A stretch of DNA of 64,000 nucleotides from Pseudoscleropodium purum (GCA_963969395.1 OZ017797.1:17422001-17486000), one strand, 5' to 3'. Shown: positions 11,258-24,269, counted from the first letter of the stretch. Notes: generated from the sequence alone by a model not told the origin. Numbers and translations are program-made.

Positions 11258-11465
11258 CCTAAACCCTCTCCCTAGCGAATTTAGACCCCCTCCACATCAA
11301 ACCAACAATTCTAGATACCTAAACCCTCTCCTTAGCGAATCTAGACCCCCTCCACATCAGACCAACAATTTTGGATACTTGAATTCTCTTCCTAGCAAAT
11401 CTAAGCCCCTTCCACATCAGACCAGCAATTTTGGATATCCAAACCTTTTCAAAATCAAATCTAAA
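11258..11465. repeat. Tandem repeat, 69 bp x 3 or more
   Basis: Three clear units and a decayed fourth, each containing TACCTAAACCCTCTCC, TTAGACCCCCTCCACATCA and ACCAACAATT. Because the period is a multiple of three, one frame reads as 23-residue repeats (YLNPL..E.RPPPHQTNN); I treat this as a by-product, not a gene. Confidence 0.85.
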
Positions 11466-11504
11466 TCCTCTCTATCCAATATTAATGACTAGAACTCCTC
11501 TATA

Positions 11505-11526
11505 CCTAAACCCTAAACCCTAAACC
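11505..11526. repeat. Short plant telomere-like tract
   Basis: Three consecutive CCTAAAC units in CCTAAACCCTAAACCCTAAA, the plant-type telomere repeat on its C-rich strand. It directly follows the 69-bp array. Too short to be a telomere; an interstitial tract. Confidence 0.7.
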
Positions 11527-11529
11527 AAA

Positions 11530-14500
11530 ACTTTTCAATATTTGGACCTTTCACTATTCATAACTCTTTACATTTGAAAGTTCAATATATTCATGTAATT
11601 GCCTAAAATCTCAAGATTATGAAAGATTTTAGAAATAAGTTTATAGCAAGTTTCATTTTGAATGTAAAGAATTCAAATAAGTTAACTACACCTGAAATCA
11701 ACCAATTATGCAATTCAATACCTATGGTTTCCAATATTATATTGAATTTCTTGGAAGATTCTTGTTGGTAGTCCACAGGAAATTTTAGATTCTTCTTAAA
11801 TGCATTTATTTGACATCGAATGAATAATTTATAAATATTCAAGGTGTTTGCAATAGATGTTTCTAAAATCAAGCGTATACTCTCATTAATAGTGGAAGTA
11901 CATTTTATGCAAGAATCTAAGGGGTCAATTTTACACAAGGGTGAAAATTGGGTGTACTAACTTACTTTATAACATGTCAAAAACAACAATTCTATTGGCA
12001 TTTTCAAAAAAAAATCCTAGATACTTTCCACTTTTAAATTCAGAATATTTGATGGATATGTATCTTTTAGTCATACAGGTAGTCTTCCTTCAATTTCATT
12101 TCAACTATTGAAATGAAATTTTCCCATTGCACTAAACACTACAATTTATATTTTTTAAATATGTTGTAAATTAATACTTTGTAGCAATAAAAAATTTGGG
12201 CATAAAACCATTGTTTTATAAACTTCTAATTATGTGGTACCACATTTACTTTAGTTTATACAATGATGTTATACACTAAATTATACATCTATAGTGAAGA
12301 TTTTAGATTTTCTTCTCCATTATATATTTCATATAAAATCTCTTCATCTCTTCCTTATAAATTTTAAAATGATTTCAATATTTGGAACAAAGACTCAAAT
12401 TTATTTTATTTTAAATCAATCATGTCATTTTGTCTCTAAAAATTAATTCAAATTTTATTCATTATTATGTAGATTAAGATCAATATAGCACATCGTGAAC
12501 AAATTTTAAAAGAGGTGCTTTGATTTTTTACACAATCATTTTCACGCCAATTCTAAATTCCAAAATTCATCAACTTGTGGTCCACAATTCACCAAGTTTG
12601 GGTTTGAAAGTAATCAAATTTGGGGTCCTAAACCCAACAAGTTTTTACCTTGCACATGACTTTAAAGGAAAGAGGTTGGTTAAGATGTATAGTAATGTTT
12701 ATGAATTGATTTTTCAACTATATATGTTGAATTTGAAAATTTTGACTAGTTCTGGTGCTGTTAGTTAAATTCTTTTGACCCATTTGAAATTTTCAACATA
12801 CAAGTGTTGATTACTTGATTAGGAGTTATTTGTGATTAATACTTACAAAACTCATTTGCATTTCAAGAACTACAAACAAAAATAATAGTGTAAATTTTAG
12901 TCTCCAAGCCCTTTTTTTGAATGATTTAATTTCCTTTATAATAAAGCACAATCATTTATAATAGATTGGGCACTTTAAGGTTAAATAGAAAATAAAAACA
13001 ACAACCTAAAATGGTAAATTTAAAAAAATGGAAGCACAATATTAGATAAATAGAATCAAATAAGATCTAAATTCTTTACTTCATTCTTTTATATTTTAAC
13101 ACAAGTAGTTTTTGTTCTATAATTGGAATGCATGATCCAATTGGATACTTTGATTTTCAAGAATATATTTGGTATAATTGAAGAAGAGTTGTTCCATTGC
13201 ATTATGAAAGGTCATTGTTTTATACATGTGTGAAAGCACACAATGAAACAAAGTATAGCTAATTATAATGCATAGATAAATAAATTTTGGTTATATGAAG
13301 TAGTATCTAAATATAGTCTATTATTTTATTTGAACATATTTTCTACATTTGTACTAGATTTTCTACAATTTTATAGTCCATAAATTATTCATTGGTAGTC
13401 AAATTCATTTTTTTTAATTCCCTACTATACAAACCATTTTGTCTAGATTTATTTATTTTTCTATGTCACTAAAAAATCTTTATTTCCCTTAGAACAATTC
13501 AGACATCCACTTAAAACCAATATTTAGCATAAATTCACCCATGCATGATGCTTAAAACACCCTAAACCTCCAAACCCAACAATTTCTAATGTTCTTTAAT
13601 GTAGATAGCATTGCTTTGAATGTCAACTTACATAAAAACAAATTATTTTAATTAAAGAAAATATCCACGTTCATGCTAAAATTTTCACATAGTAATCTTG
13701 TGTATGTTATGTTTTAAAGAATAGAAATTCTATTTGAGCACATCTAACTATAGGATCTTATATCTAAATAATATAAGAATGTGTGGTAAAAGTTACAAAG
13801 TACTTGACTTCTTAGAATGCAATATATTTCTATTTAAAGTGAAGAAAATATGTTTATCAACACCTTGCGTAATTAGATTTTGAAATGGTGTAAATTTCAG
13901 TCTCTTAGCCTTTTCTTTGAATAGAAGGCTTTCCAAAGGGCATTTCAATTAACCATGCTAATACAATTTCTAGTTATTTATGTCACCTCTAATCCAAAAG
14001 AACTCTTACATGTGAATTTTTCTTTCAATTATAGAGAGGTGTAGCATACAAAATAGGACAACTACATTTCTTTTGTGATAATCACCAAACTCCTATACAT
14101 TTTTGTAATTAAATCTTAGTAGCTCTTCAATAAGGTAGTTCTTCAAACATCAATAAAGTTACATTTAGAATTAAGAACATTTTGCTTCTCTGCAAATAAC
14201 TATGAGCCTATGATTTAATTTCTTCAAAAGCACATTTATAAAAGATTGGGCACTAAAAAGGTTAAATAGTAAATAAAAACAACAACCTATCTAAAATTTA
14301 AGAAAATTAAAGCACAAAATTACATGAATAGAATCAAACAGGTCTAAAATCCTAAACCCTCGACCCCAAACCCTAAGCTATGTTTAATAAAATTGAACAT
14401 TGGAAATTACTCACATGTTTAGTTGTATATTTTTTTGATTAAAAAATTGATATTGTTTACTAATTTTGAATATTTATATATATTTTTTATTAAAGGTTTT

Positions 14501-17500
14501 GTAATTACTCACAAACTTCTAGTTATTATTTTGACTAAAAAGTTTTGATATTCTTTGCAAACTTTTAGTTAAAATTGCTATGAAATGTCTTAAAACCCTT
14601 AATCTATGACTAATTGGATGGATAATACTCCTTTCAGTTATAAGGGACAATGTACTAAATAACATACATCACTATTTCAATTAAGATGTATGGGGCTGAT
14701 TTCAGTGAGTAATTATAATATTAATTACTTCATTTTAATTCTGCTCCGTCCTCCCTCCCTCCCAAATAAGCTAGAGTTATTACCACAATCTGGTGGTTAT
14801 AATAGATCGTTTAAGCAAGTCAGTATTAAGCCGTCTGTAATTAGGATTAGTGGGGTGCTATGCAAATAATTTAGCCCACTTATAATGTGGTACAGATATT
14901 GTGTTATGACCCTCTCTAGTACTTACGAACCAATTGAAGCTTACTGCCAACTCTTGGGTGAAGTTGGACAAACCTCTGGACCATATGACAACTCATATCG
15001 CTCAAGTGCCATGTCAACTGATTGAATTTAGTATAAAGTTTAAGGCATAGGGAATATAATCATATAACAACTAATTGTTGGATAACAATTTCTGCTAATT
15101 GTAGTATTTTGAGCATTTTGGTTATTGTTGGCTTCTGGAGTTAGGATGGCTTCCACTTCTTCTAAGCAATGTATTTTTTTCCGGCGATTAGTTGTCAAAT
15201 TGCACCAAATTTTTTTGCCCAACACCAAGCCTATAGAAAAAATGGTAGTAAAAGAGCTGAAAATTGCCAGAAAATAATTTTTGCCAAAATAATTAATTGG
15301 AATAGCTATTGATTTAAAAATAATTCCTAAATGAAATTAGGATTTATTTGAAACAACATAAAAACATTGTTAAAACAAATCTACCAGCAGAAAAGGGGAT
15401 TCAAATTCAAATCAATAGTGTAGGCCACTATAGATAGAGATGGGTATTTTGATGTGATACATCTAATGGTTTAAGAGGACGGGATGATAGATTCCTTTGA
15501 AGGAGAGGTATATTAATTTTCTCTTGATTTTAGTTGCAATTGATTTGAATTAATGCATGAATTAAGTAGTTAGAATTTTGGTAGTTAGAATTAATTAGAG
15601 ATAGCTCAGAAATACCAAAAAGCAACTTAAATTTAAAATCTTAAACAAAATTAGATTAGAATTAGATTTATCATAGTAAGTCCATTAATTATCAAGTGAA
15701 AGAATTTAATTAAGAGTCCAATTTTACTTTACTAGGAAGTAATATTATAATTCAATCTAAAACCATGAAAGATTCTATAAGAATCTCTAAAATCCATAAT
15801 AATAACCAACAAATAAATTTAGGAGAAGATTAATTTAAAATCTTTTGAAAAAATCATTAAAAAATCTTTTGAAGAAAGAATCAATTAGGAAATCTTTTAC
15901 AGATTCTAAATCCACCTTTACTTTGAAAATTGGTTAATTTGTGAGGTAATAACATGTGGATGAAGTTTTGTCCCATTTTGGATGAACTTTTCTAAAATAG
16001 GCCAAAATTAGGATTTCTCTTGAAGAACTAATAATTTAACCAACCAGAATCATATCTTAAAGTTTGGATTTTCTTAGAATTGATTTGATATTTTTAGTAA
16101 GCAGATGAAGTTTTTAGGCTAGAATTAGGGGTAGTTTTCATCCATCAATAACTTTTAATAGGAGTAGTGGAATTTGACATACTTTACCATTTTGGAAAGA
16201 GTAAATAATATTCTACAACTTAGTTGAGACAAAACTCACAAATAGATTAGTTTCCACTTATTCATTTAGGAATTAAACTTTAAACCAATAGGTAGGTTAG
16301 AAGGATTAATTAGACTTAGGAAAACATAAATATAACAGTGTCCATTGCTTGGAAGGTCAAAGAACACTAAGTTTGAAGAAACCTCATCAAAATTTATTAA
16401 CATTGCCACTAGGACTTGTGTGCATGTTTTTACTTTAGGGGTGGAATTGAAAACACTCACAAACTTGTATCTACATTGATATTCACAATCATCCTGTGAA
16501 TAAAGGCATATGTTGTGATTTTGTTGATTGAACATCTCTAATTAGTTAAGAGGTGTCAAAGACATCAATCACAACAAATTCATCCATTTAACTAGTTGCT
16601 AGCAAGTAATTTCTTACATTTGAATTGTTTGGAGAAGGACTACAAAGTGACCAAAAGTCCCTTCCTAGAAAGATTCTTGAGGTTGCCATGGAGAAATTAT
16701 GAAGAGATTAGTTCATCAAGTATTCAAAATACCATCTCTAGTTTCTATCACTATATAAGTGGGGGACACATCAATAGCATTATTTTATTGTAAATGTAAA
16801 GTATATATTCCTTTATTCAAGATAACATGTTTTTTGAACAAGGTAACAATAAGGTTTAGCTTTTCAAGATATTTGAAGAAGGTCTAAGAAGCAATGTGAA
16901 TTTGATAAGGTGAATGCAATGCGGTAGAGACTTGTAGAACTCTTGATGAATATTCAATCATGTGAAGAAAATCAAGAGATGGACATTGATGACTACCTAC
17001 ATATATGACCTTGAATTTTATTGAGTTCAAACTATCATTTTGCGTTTGCAACATGATGAGTGAGGATGCTCAATCACAAAAACAAATGTGAAGATTCCTT
17101 AACTTTGTCATGGCATGTCATAGGATTTCTTCTTCAAAGTTCAAGGGGTTCATAATTGATAATTGGATGGTCAATTGGCATGATGTTTATGTGATATATG
17201 AAAGTAGCAACAAGTAAGAGCCAATGCAAGATCAAGAGCACTCTTGTCTATTGCATTAAACAATTTTGCTAAAGAAACATATAGAGAAGTTCGTTTGACT
17301 AGAGTTCCAAGAAACTCACAAAAGAGTTTGCAAACAATACAAGGATGCAAAATTGACAAATATTAGCATGATATAAAGTAGATATGTAGTATCAATATAT
17401 TATCTTCAAAATCCCCAAAATGCAAGTAGCAATTTCTTATATTTATATTCCAATGTGTATTCCCTTTTACAATAAAAGGATATTTTATTATATGTACAAT

Positions 17501-17600
17501 TTTGCACATCCTATGATATTTTCATTACATTTGTCTTCTTCTCATCCTTAGATTTGATTCTATATTATTTGTACTTTCACTTGATCAACCTACCTTGGGA
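11530..17600. other. Long AT-rich region without recognisable genes
   Basis: About 6 kb of AT-rich DNA with no frame above 90 codons and no domain I could recognise on either strand. A second short telomere-like patch (CCTAAACCCT...AACCCTAAG) lies near 14350. The part 16270-17370 is slightly richer in short frames but shows no known protein. Confidence 0.5.
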
Positions 17601-19529
17601 TAGCTTCTTAGACATGATATAGTCAAATATAAAACAATTAACTGATAAATCTTTCTATCAATCTCCATTGCTATTTGTACTTCTTAGAAACAATTCAAAT
17701 TAATTGGATAAATCTTGCTATATTTATTAATTTATTCACTTCTTTCTATAAATTTTTTAATAAAGGAAAATTTATATGAATAAATTGAATTTTTTTAAAG
17801 TGGTAAACTATTTGTAATATCACTTATAAAAAATATAAGATGGATATTTGAACACAATTTAAAGGTAAAATTTAGATTTGATAAGATGTTTGACCATTTT
17901 ACAATGGATATGGTCATTTAGAGGTTAAAAAAAATTCTATATTAATGTGATAATAATGTCACCCACCCATATTATGATTTCTGTCAATTTTGAATACCAA
18001 AGGTGTAATTACAAAGAATTTGAATTCTTATCACTTGGTTGCATAAATATATCACAAGATTATATACAATTACAAAATGTGAAATCCCATGCAAACTATG
18101 CAAATTCTACTAAACAATGTTGAAAAAGGCCAAACAACCCATATAGACACTTTGCAAAAGATTGAAACACATCAAATGTGATTAGAACTTCTTTTAATTG
18201 AATTCAAGTTGAGTCCGCAAAATGCTAGCAACGCTACAACCAAAACTTGGACTTGAAGAATGAAGACTCACACAATGCACTACTTGATTTCCTCAATGCC
18301 TTCACAACTCTACAAATTAGAATGTTGCCCCACACAAATAGTAGAGATTAGCCAAAACACTTTTAACAACATAATATTGGACTAAACATAGAGCAAGACA
18401 CAAAAGAAGTTATAAACTCAATGTTTTATAACCTTTTACTCTTACAATAAAAGAAAAAGTAATCATCACCCCTAATCCTTGTCCATAGGTGGAGATTTAG
18501 AACTAAACCAATTGGCCATGGTAAGGCTATCTTTAATCACAAGTTGCACAAGAAAATATCCATAGAAAATCCTAGCTAATTAAAATGACCTAGATTGACA
18601 AAATGCAAAAGATGGAGAAATTTAATAAGAAATAGGAACTAACTTGAATTGAATATAGGTAGTATCATCTCAAGAACAACTAAGACAAACATTTTACTCC
18701 TCAGAATACAAAGAAAGATGAATATGGTGTAATACACACCTGTAGGTGATAGTTTGCACTTAGCAAGGCTTTATAATTCCCTCAATTGCTTCACAAATCT
18801 ATACGATGGAACATTGCCAAACATAAAAAAACTTCAAGCAAAATTTAATCACTTCTACACTTCAAAATTGATATCCCAAACTATGACAACAAGTCTAGGC
18901 GATGTGAATAGTGAAAAAACAACTTAGACCACAAGATACTCATGTGCCCCAAAATTCTAACAACCTTGCAAATGCTGCAACTACTATATCTAAACTTAAG
19001 GACTTGCAATATGCACTGCATTTTTCTCTTGATGCTTTTACGGATCAACATATTAGAACATTGTAATAGACAAATAGTAAAGATGAACCACAATCCTTCT
19101 CTCAAAGCATCACACACTTGTTAGGGCACTTTCTATAATTCCCTGATGGAGAGACAAGAGTATAAGTTAGGACATGAACCTTCCCCATGGAATTCCAATG
19201 AACAAGAACAATATCAAAATATATGCCTGCAAAATAAAGTGATACATATCATATTCTAGACTTTCATATGTTTTGATAAAAAGAAGAAAAACACTAGGTT
19301 CAAGGTCTAAGCCAACACTCTTAACCAATGGAGTGTTTCACAAACCATGCCATTTGGTATCATCTGCAGTGAAACCTTCAAAATTGAAATAACACTACCC
19401 TGTCCATATGCATATTCTACTCTGACAAATCTGGTCATGACCCTAAGCAAGTGATTTACATAAAGTTTTGTCACCTTGAGGCAATAATTATAAGAACCCG
19501 AGCCGTTGTTATGGTCCTTTATATCTTAA

Positions 19530-20457
19530 CTCCTAAAGTTCCTTGACTATGTTTTTGCCAAAAATACTTCAAAACTACCATTTCTTATACAAGTTTCAAA
19601 ATTTAGAAAAAAAAACATCTTTGGACACATGTATTTGAAGGATCTTGTAGTACACTAGTTTGAAAAGATGTGATAAAAATTTCAGAAATTTTCGCTATGT
19701 AGATTGCAAGATATTAGCATTTGAAGTGACAAAAATCATTTTTTTTGTCCCTATGAAAAATTGGGTAGCTGAACTTCACAAGGTCACATTTTTATGAAAA
19801 AATGTTCAAAATGATTGCAACCCTTTGTATTCATTCTTCAAGGCATGTTGGCTACATGCTTGAAAATTTTTAGATCATTTGAAATTATACAACATATAGG
19901 AAAAAAAATAGTAAGTAGAAAGATGTAGAGAATGGTTCAAAATACTAAATTATTAACAATTTATATATAGAATTGAAAAATGACAATTCCAATGGTTGTA
20001 ATCTTGTAATAAATAATCTTTACCTAAGGTTTTTATTTTTTTTCAAAAATATTGAAAATTGAGTTCAATAAAAGACTTCAAAGTTTATTTTGGGGTAGAA
20101 AATCCATAACCGCTTGCAAACTAAAACACCTCATAACTTTTGACTCATTAATCAAAATGGAATGATTCAAAGCTTTTATTGTATGTATAAATCTAGAAAA
20201 TCAATTTCAAATTTGGGTTTTTAAAAAAAATGACTTTTTTAGATTTGCCTGGACTACCCGAGTTGATAAACAAAATACATATTAGGCTATAACTTTTGAT
20301 TCATATTTCCAAATGTCCTAAAATTTAGTGTGCATGAAAGATATTCCTTGTCGACACCTTCTATCAAAATTTGGGCCCAAAACATGAAAATCTCTGGTCA
20401 CATGCACCTACCCAAAATTTCTATGTTGCCCCAAAACACAGTTTGGTCCTTCAGGGG
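19530..20457 (-). mobile_element. TTAA-flanked non-autonomous element (piggyBac-like MITE), 928 bp
   Basis: Flanked on both sides by TTAA (19526-19529 and 20458-20461). The termini are CTCCTAAAGTTCC on the left and, on the other strand from the right, CCCCTGAAGGACC: imperfect terminal inverted repeats. The homologous stretch in the other large repeat, around 48910-48965, has the same flanks joined through a single TTAA (48936-48939). That is a direct empty site showing a 4-bp TTAA duplication on insertion. There is no coding sequence. The other family members are at 40550, 42248 and 45942. Confidence 0.85.
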
Positions 20458-21192
20458 TTAATCACTTGCTCATGGCAAGGCAATATTAAATTGCAAAATA
20501 GCTAAGTCCCACCCTGCAGTATCTACCCAACTAATTACAAAATGGAGATCAACCAGTTCATCCAGTTGCATAACAACCGATCAGAACCTGCTGACTCCAT
20601 TCTCAGCAAGAATCAATTGATGAAGACAGACATTTCTAGCCCAAGCATACCAACAAAGATGCAATTGCAACCACTCGAACCTTGAGGAAAGATTTGGCAC
20701 GGAGCTTGCAAGCTTTTTTCCCTCAATGGCTTCACGGCTCTGCAAGAGAGAATATCGCCACAGATTAGTATCCAAGATCGAGTGTACCACTTCTGCATCC
20801 CGAAATCGAAACTCTAACTTAGAACTCTCAGACCACCAAGACCTAGTGCCCAGAACGCTATGCGTAACACTAGACGAGGAAACCTGGGACTAGTACTGCA
20901 ACAACACCTCACAATATAAGTTGCTCTCGTACAGGCACCTCGGAGAGTGCTTCAATTTGTCCGTAAGCCCAAGAGAGTGGAGACTTCACCTCGATCGACA
21001 CAACCCACCAGTAGAAATTCGCAGCTAGGGGAGCCTGAATCCGGCTTTCGCGACCGGCAGCAGCACCCACTGCGTTCCTCGAGAATGCACCGTCCAAGTG
21101 CGTGGAGTAGTGACGGCGGAGAACCAAGAAAAGGTTCCCACAGTTGCCACAGTTGCCACAGTAGTACGTCCGCAAATTTCTCACCCACGGTT

Positions 21193-21430
21193 CAGCTAAC
21201 CTGGGAGTGGAATCTTCAGACCTCTACAATGTTGTTCACCGCCACTGCTACAGTATTGCGTCTGCAAAAAGTCTTCCCTGTTCTCGCCCTCGGTCCAGCT
21301 AACCTAGGAGTGGAATCTCTAGGCCTCTACAGTACTGTTCACAGCCAATGCTACAGTAGGGCGTCCGCAAATCGTCTTCCCTGTTAGCGCGCGGTCACGG
21401 TCCAGCTAACCTGGGAGTGGAATCTCTAGG
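21193..21430. repeat. GC-rich tandem repeat, about 105 bp x 2-3
   Basis: CAGCTAACCTGGGAGTGGAA (or one-base variant) starts at 21193, 21296 and 21403, with CTACAGT, GTCTTCCCTGTT and GTCCGCAAA words between. The inverted partner at about 48030-48190 has two units with a 103-bp step. Confidence 0.85.
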
Positions 21431-22689
21431 CCTCTGTAGTGCTATACATCTCCGAAATCAGTATGTATCTATTCAGCAGAATGAACGCAGTAGTGGAGTT
21501 AAACAATCATCAGATCAAGCCTACTGTAGCTATTCGCACATGGTTGTCATAATGGGCGAGTTAGGGTCATCGGACGGTCTGGACAACTTTAATTTTGTAA
21601 CTTGTGCAATTTTGCGGAATGACATGTCACCTCGGAATGCGAAATCCAGGGCGTGGACACCTTTAGGGTTTAGGTCAGGGCGTAGACTTCACTGTCAACG
21701 TCAGGGCGCGGACTTGTGCAGGTCAGGCGTAAACTTCACTATCAATGTCAGAGCACGGACGATCTCGTCCGCGCCCAACATGTTCCTTAATCCACATGGC
21801 ATCCACGTGGCCTATTTTTCCGTTATCAGAAAGTCAACTATGTGTTGACTGTATCGAACGGACGGGACCTCTAACGGATAGGCAAATCAGCGGACGGACG
21901 AACTGGATGTCCGTCCACTATGACAACCATGTATTCGCAATCTTTTGAAGGGGACATTCTCTTCTTTTTCCAAAGGGGTTGTTGCAAATTTTGCAACTGG
22001 ATGTATCTAGTATTGAATTACTTACCATCTGCAGGAACAGTTGAAGAGCGAAGCCCAACGTGCCTCCACGCTCAACGCCAGCTTCTCAACCAGCACCCCG
22101 CAGTGGTCAAATGTAAACACCCTATGGGTTCACAAAAGGACGAAGGAACCACAATGTGCTCCAAACCCCGGTCGGAACAGGTTGGTGAAATTTGAAGGGC
22201 GGAAAAGCGAAGAAACACTATAAGCAAGAAAACATATTGACCTTTCTGCTCTAGAAACTAGCCAGAGCTCATGAACTTCTTGTGCTACAAAGTGCTACAA
22301 TGACTGGGTAAGGCCGTACCGCTAATTCCTGCCTGATTCCCTTACGATCCTCGGAATTGTGCACATTCTGCTCGCCAAGTCGCCATGGTCCCCTCTATAG
22401 TAGCTTACTGCACGGGCACGTCCAGCGGGATGGGGATTCTGGAATAATCGCCATTGCGCCAGCGTGTTTCAATACACCAATTCTGGACTCCGAACTTATT
22501 CCATGGAGATCCGCTCCAATGGGAAACCTACCGGAGATTCTGAACCACTCGCCAATGCGCCAGTGTAGGTCCGCACTGGGCGTGCAATGTTCCAGATAGA
22601 TATTAAATGTTGGAGGTGGACTGACTTTCACCAATGTCAGGTTGCGGGTCTTCGGTAAGAGTATGTTCCCACTGGCGTTTGCTAACTCC

Positions 22690-23850
22690 AAATTTCAAAA
22701 AACAAATCCTGTGTCCATCACGAAAAGGTGCGGTTTTTCGGGGAGGGGCTTTGTTGACTAGGTTCAGTAAATTTGAAAAGGGATCGTAGTTAACTGCCGT
22801 TCACATCTACAGGATAACATGGACAGTCCTATTGAACATATTCCCACGCCCACACCTCCAGTACACAAATTCAACTCCATCAATTGTGCGATCAACAAGC
22901 CAAATGACACTGAATTGCCATTAGAACACATTATCCCAAGCCCAGGCAGCTCCGTCGCTAGAGAATTGGAATCTACGATTTGGGTCTGAGAGCGGTCAAT
23001 CTCATTGCTATCCTTAAATTCAACACTGTTTCAAATTCACGATTGAAACACAGAAAAAGGGTGACAAACAGCTATACAAGCCAATTCACCACTCTTGCAT
23101 TGAGAATGAAGAGAATTTGGGAAGCAGGTGATCTTAGACAAGAAGCCTAATAGTTTCCGACAAGAGGACGAGAGCTCACCTGCATGGACAGCAGGCGCTG
23201 CAGCTCCGACACAACCCAAAGCACATTGTGCTCTCCAAATGTGCACTGCTGCGGAAACACTACTGCTGGCTCCGTTGCCACAGGCGACGCAACCTCGGAA
23301 TTCAACCTCTCTGCTGCAGCGCATCTGATTGTCACCTTTGCATTTTGCAATCTCAACCTAACTCGCATTCCTGCAAGCCCGAGACACCAAAACGAGTAAA
23401 CGACCCCAGTGGAAGCGCAATCGGAACCATGAATGCTCGCATGTTCATCATGATCCCGAAACTCACACCAATACCGCGCATTAGAAAACTTCGAATTACA
23501 AAAAAATCTTAGATGAATTTGTCTAATTGTAGATGAAAATAATCTCCTTGCAACATGGCTAATTTACCAAATATATCAAAATAATGTCTCTTCTTCACAT
23601 TTATTTGACTCAGCCTCAATGTTGAGGTGGACTACACTAAAATGTCCTCACCAAGCACTCTTCCAAGTAAGAATAGGCATCTATTTTTAGGATTTTTTGT
23701 CAATTATTGGGAAAACTTCACAGAATTACAAAGGTGCTATAGTTGAAAATAGCTATTACACTTTCATATGGATCTGGAAGGTAAGAAGGGATACAATTAG
23801 AAATTCGTAGGTATTAAATTCTCTCAAGATGACTAGTCAAAATTTGCACA
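22690..23850. other. Mixed-composition spacer, no convincing gene
   Basis: Moderately GC-rich until about 23420, then AT-rich. Overlapping short frames on both strands at 23037-23512 have no recognisable domain and no consistent coding signal. Confidence 0.4.
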
Positions 23851-23853
23851 GAG

Positions 23854-23932
23854 GGCCAAATCAGTAAGGAGGCAAGTCAAATCAGCAAAGAGGCAAGTCA
23901 AATAAGCAAGGAGGTAAGTCAACCTAGGAGAA
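23854..23932. repeat. Short tandem repeat, about 24 bp x 3
   Basis: Three units of the form AAATCAGCAAAGAGGCAAGTC, differing by a few bases. Confidence 0.75.
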
Positions 23933-24044
23933 GAAGTCAACCCAACAAGGTTACCATACCAGCTCATTTAAATTCAAATTAATGAGTTGTTAGATCATCC
24001 AGGCCAACTCAAGAGGGGAGATCAGGTGGAGTTTGTACTCCTAG

Positions 24045-24110
24045 GGTGTCCAATATATATAAGAAACTCCGGCCTTCTTTGAAGGCCAGCGTGAATAAAG
24101 TGTCTATTTA
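24045..24110 (+). promoter_or_regulatory. Promoter-like TATA region with hairpin, possibly an LTR remnant
   Basis: AATATATATAAGAAACTCC (TATA-like) near 24050 is followed at 24071-24087 by a perfect hairpin, GGCCTTC-TTT-GAAGGCC, then GTGAATAAAG. A TATA box followed closely by a stem and a polyadenylation-like word resembles the U3/R region of an LTR, but no paired LTR, primer-binding site or TG...CA borders were found. Confidence 0.25.
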
Positions 24111-24269
24111 TAATGACAATGAGTCAATGTCTATTGAATCAAGGGCTATTGAAACAAAACTACTCTCCCCTTTCGAGAATAGACACTTTAGTTATCAATA
24201 ACCAAGATTTAAAGTAACCAAGGTAGAAGTGGTAGTGTAAATGTGGGTTATAAATGCAATGTATAGTGA

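Larger units (their letters stand above)
17600..22690 (+). repeat. Large dispersed repeat, copy 1 (inverted partner at 47170-51650)
   Basis: Read as reverse complement, 47170-51650 aligns with this stretch in order: the GGTTGCGGGTCTT region (22640 vs 47440), the GC-rich module with CAGCTAACCTGGGAGTGGAA words (21190-21430 vs 48030-48190), the GTTGCATAACAACCGATCAG region (20565 vs 48815), TCATCTGCAGTGAAACCTTC (19360 vs 49100), and the AT-rich far end with GATATTTGAACAC (17840 vs 51430). After subtracting the 928-bp element at 19530, the copy is about 4.2 kb. Short frames in the GC-rich part (for example 20947-21387) resemble no known protein. This is likely a transposable element of unassigned class or an old duplicated region; ends and target duplications were not found. 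Confidence 0.75.

Noticed and set aside
11505..11526. True telomere or chromosome end
   Set aside because: Only about three units, with ordinary DNA on both sides.
16596..17360. Copia-type retrotransposon fragment
   Set aside because: A few short frames looked vaguely gag-like, but no zinc knuckle, protease, integrase or RT motif could be read.
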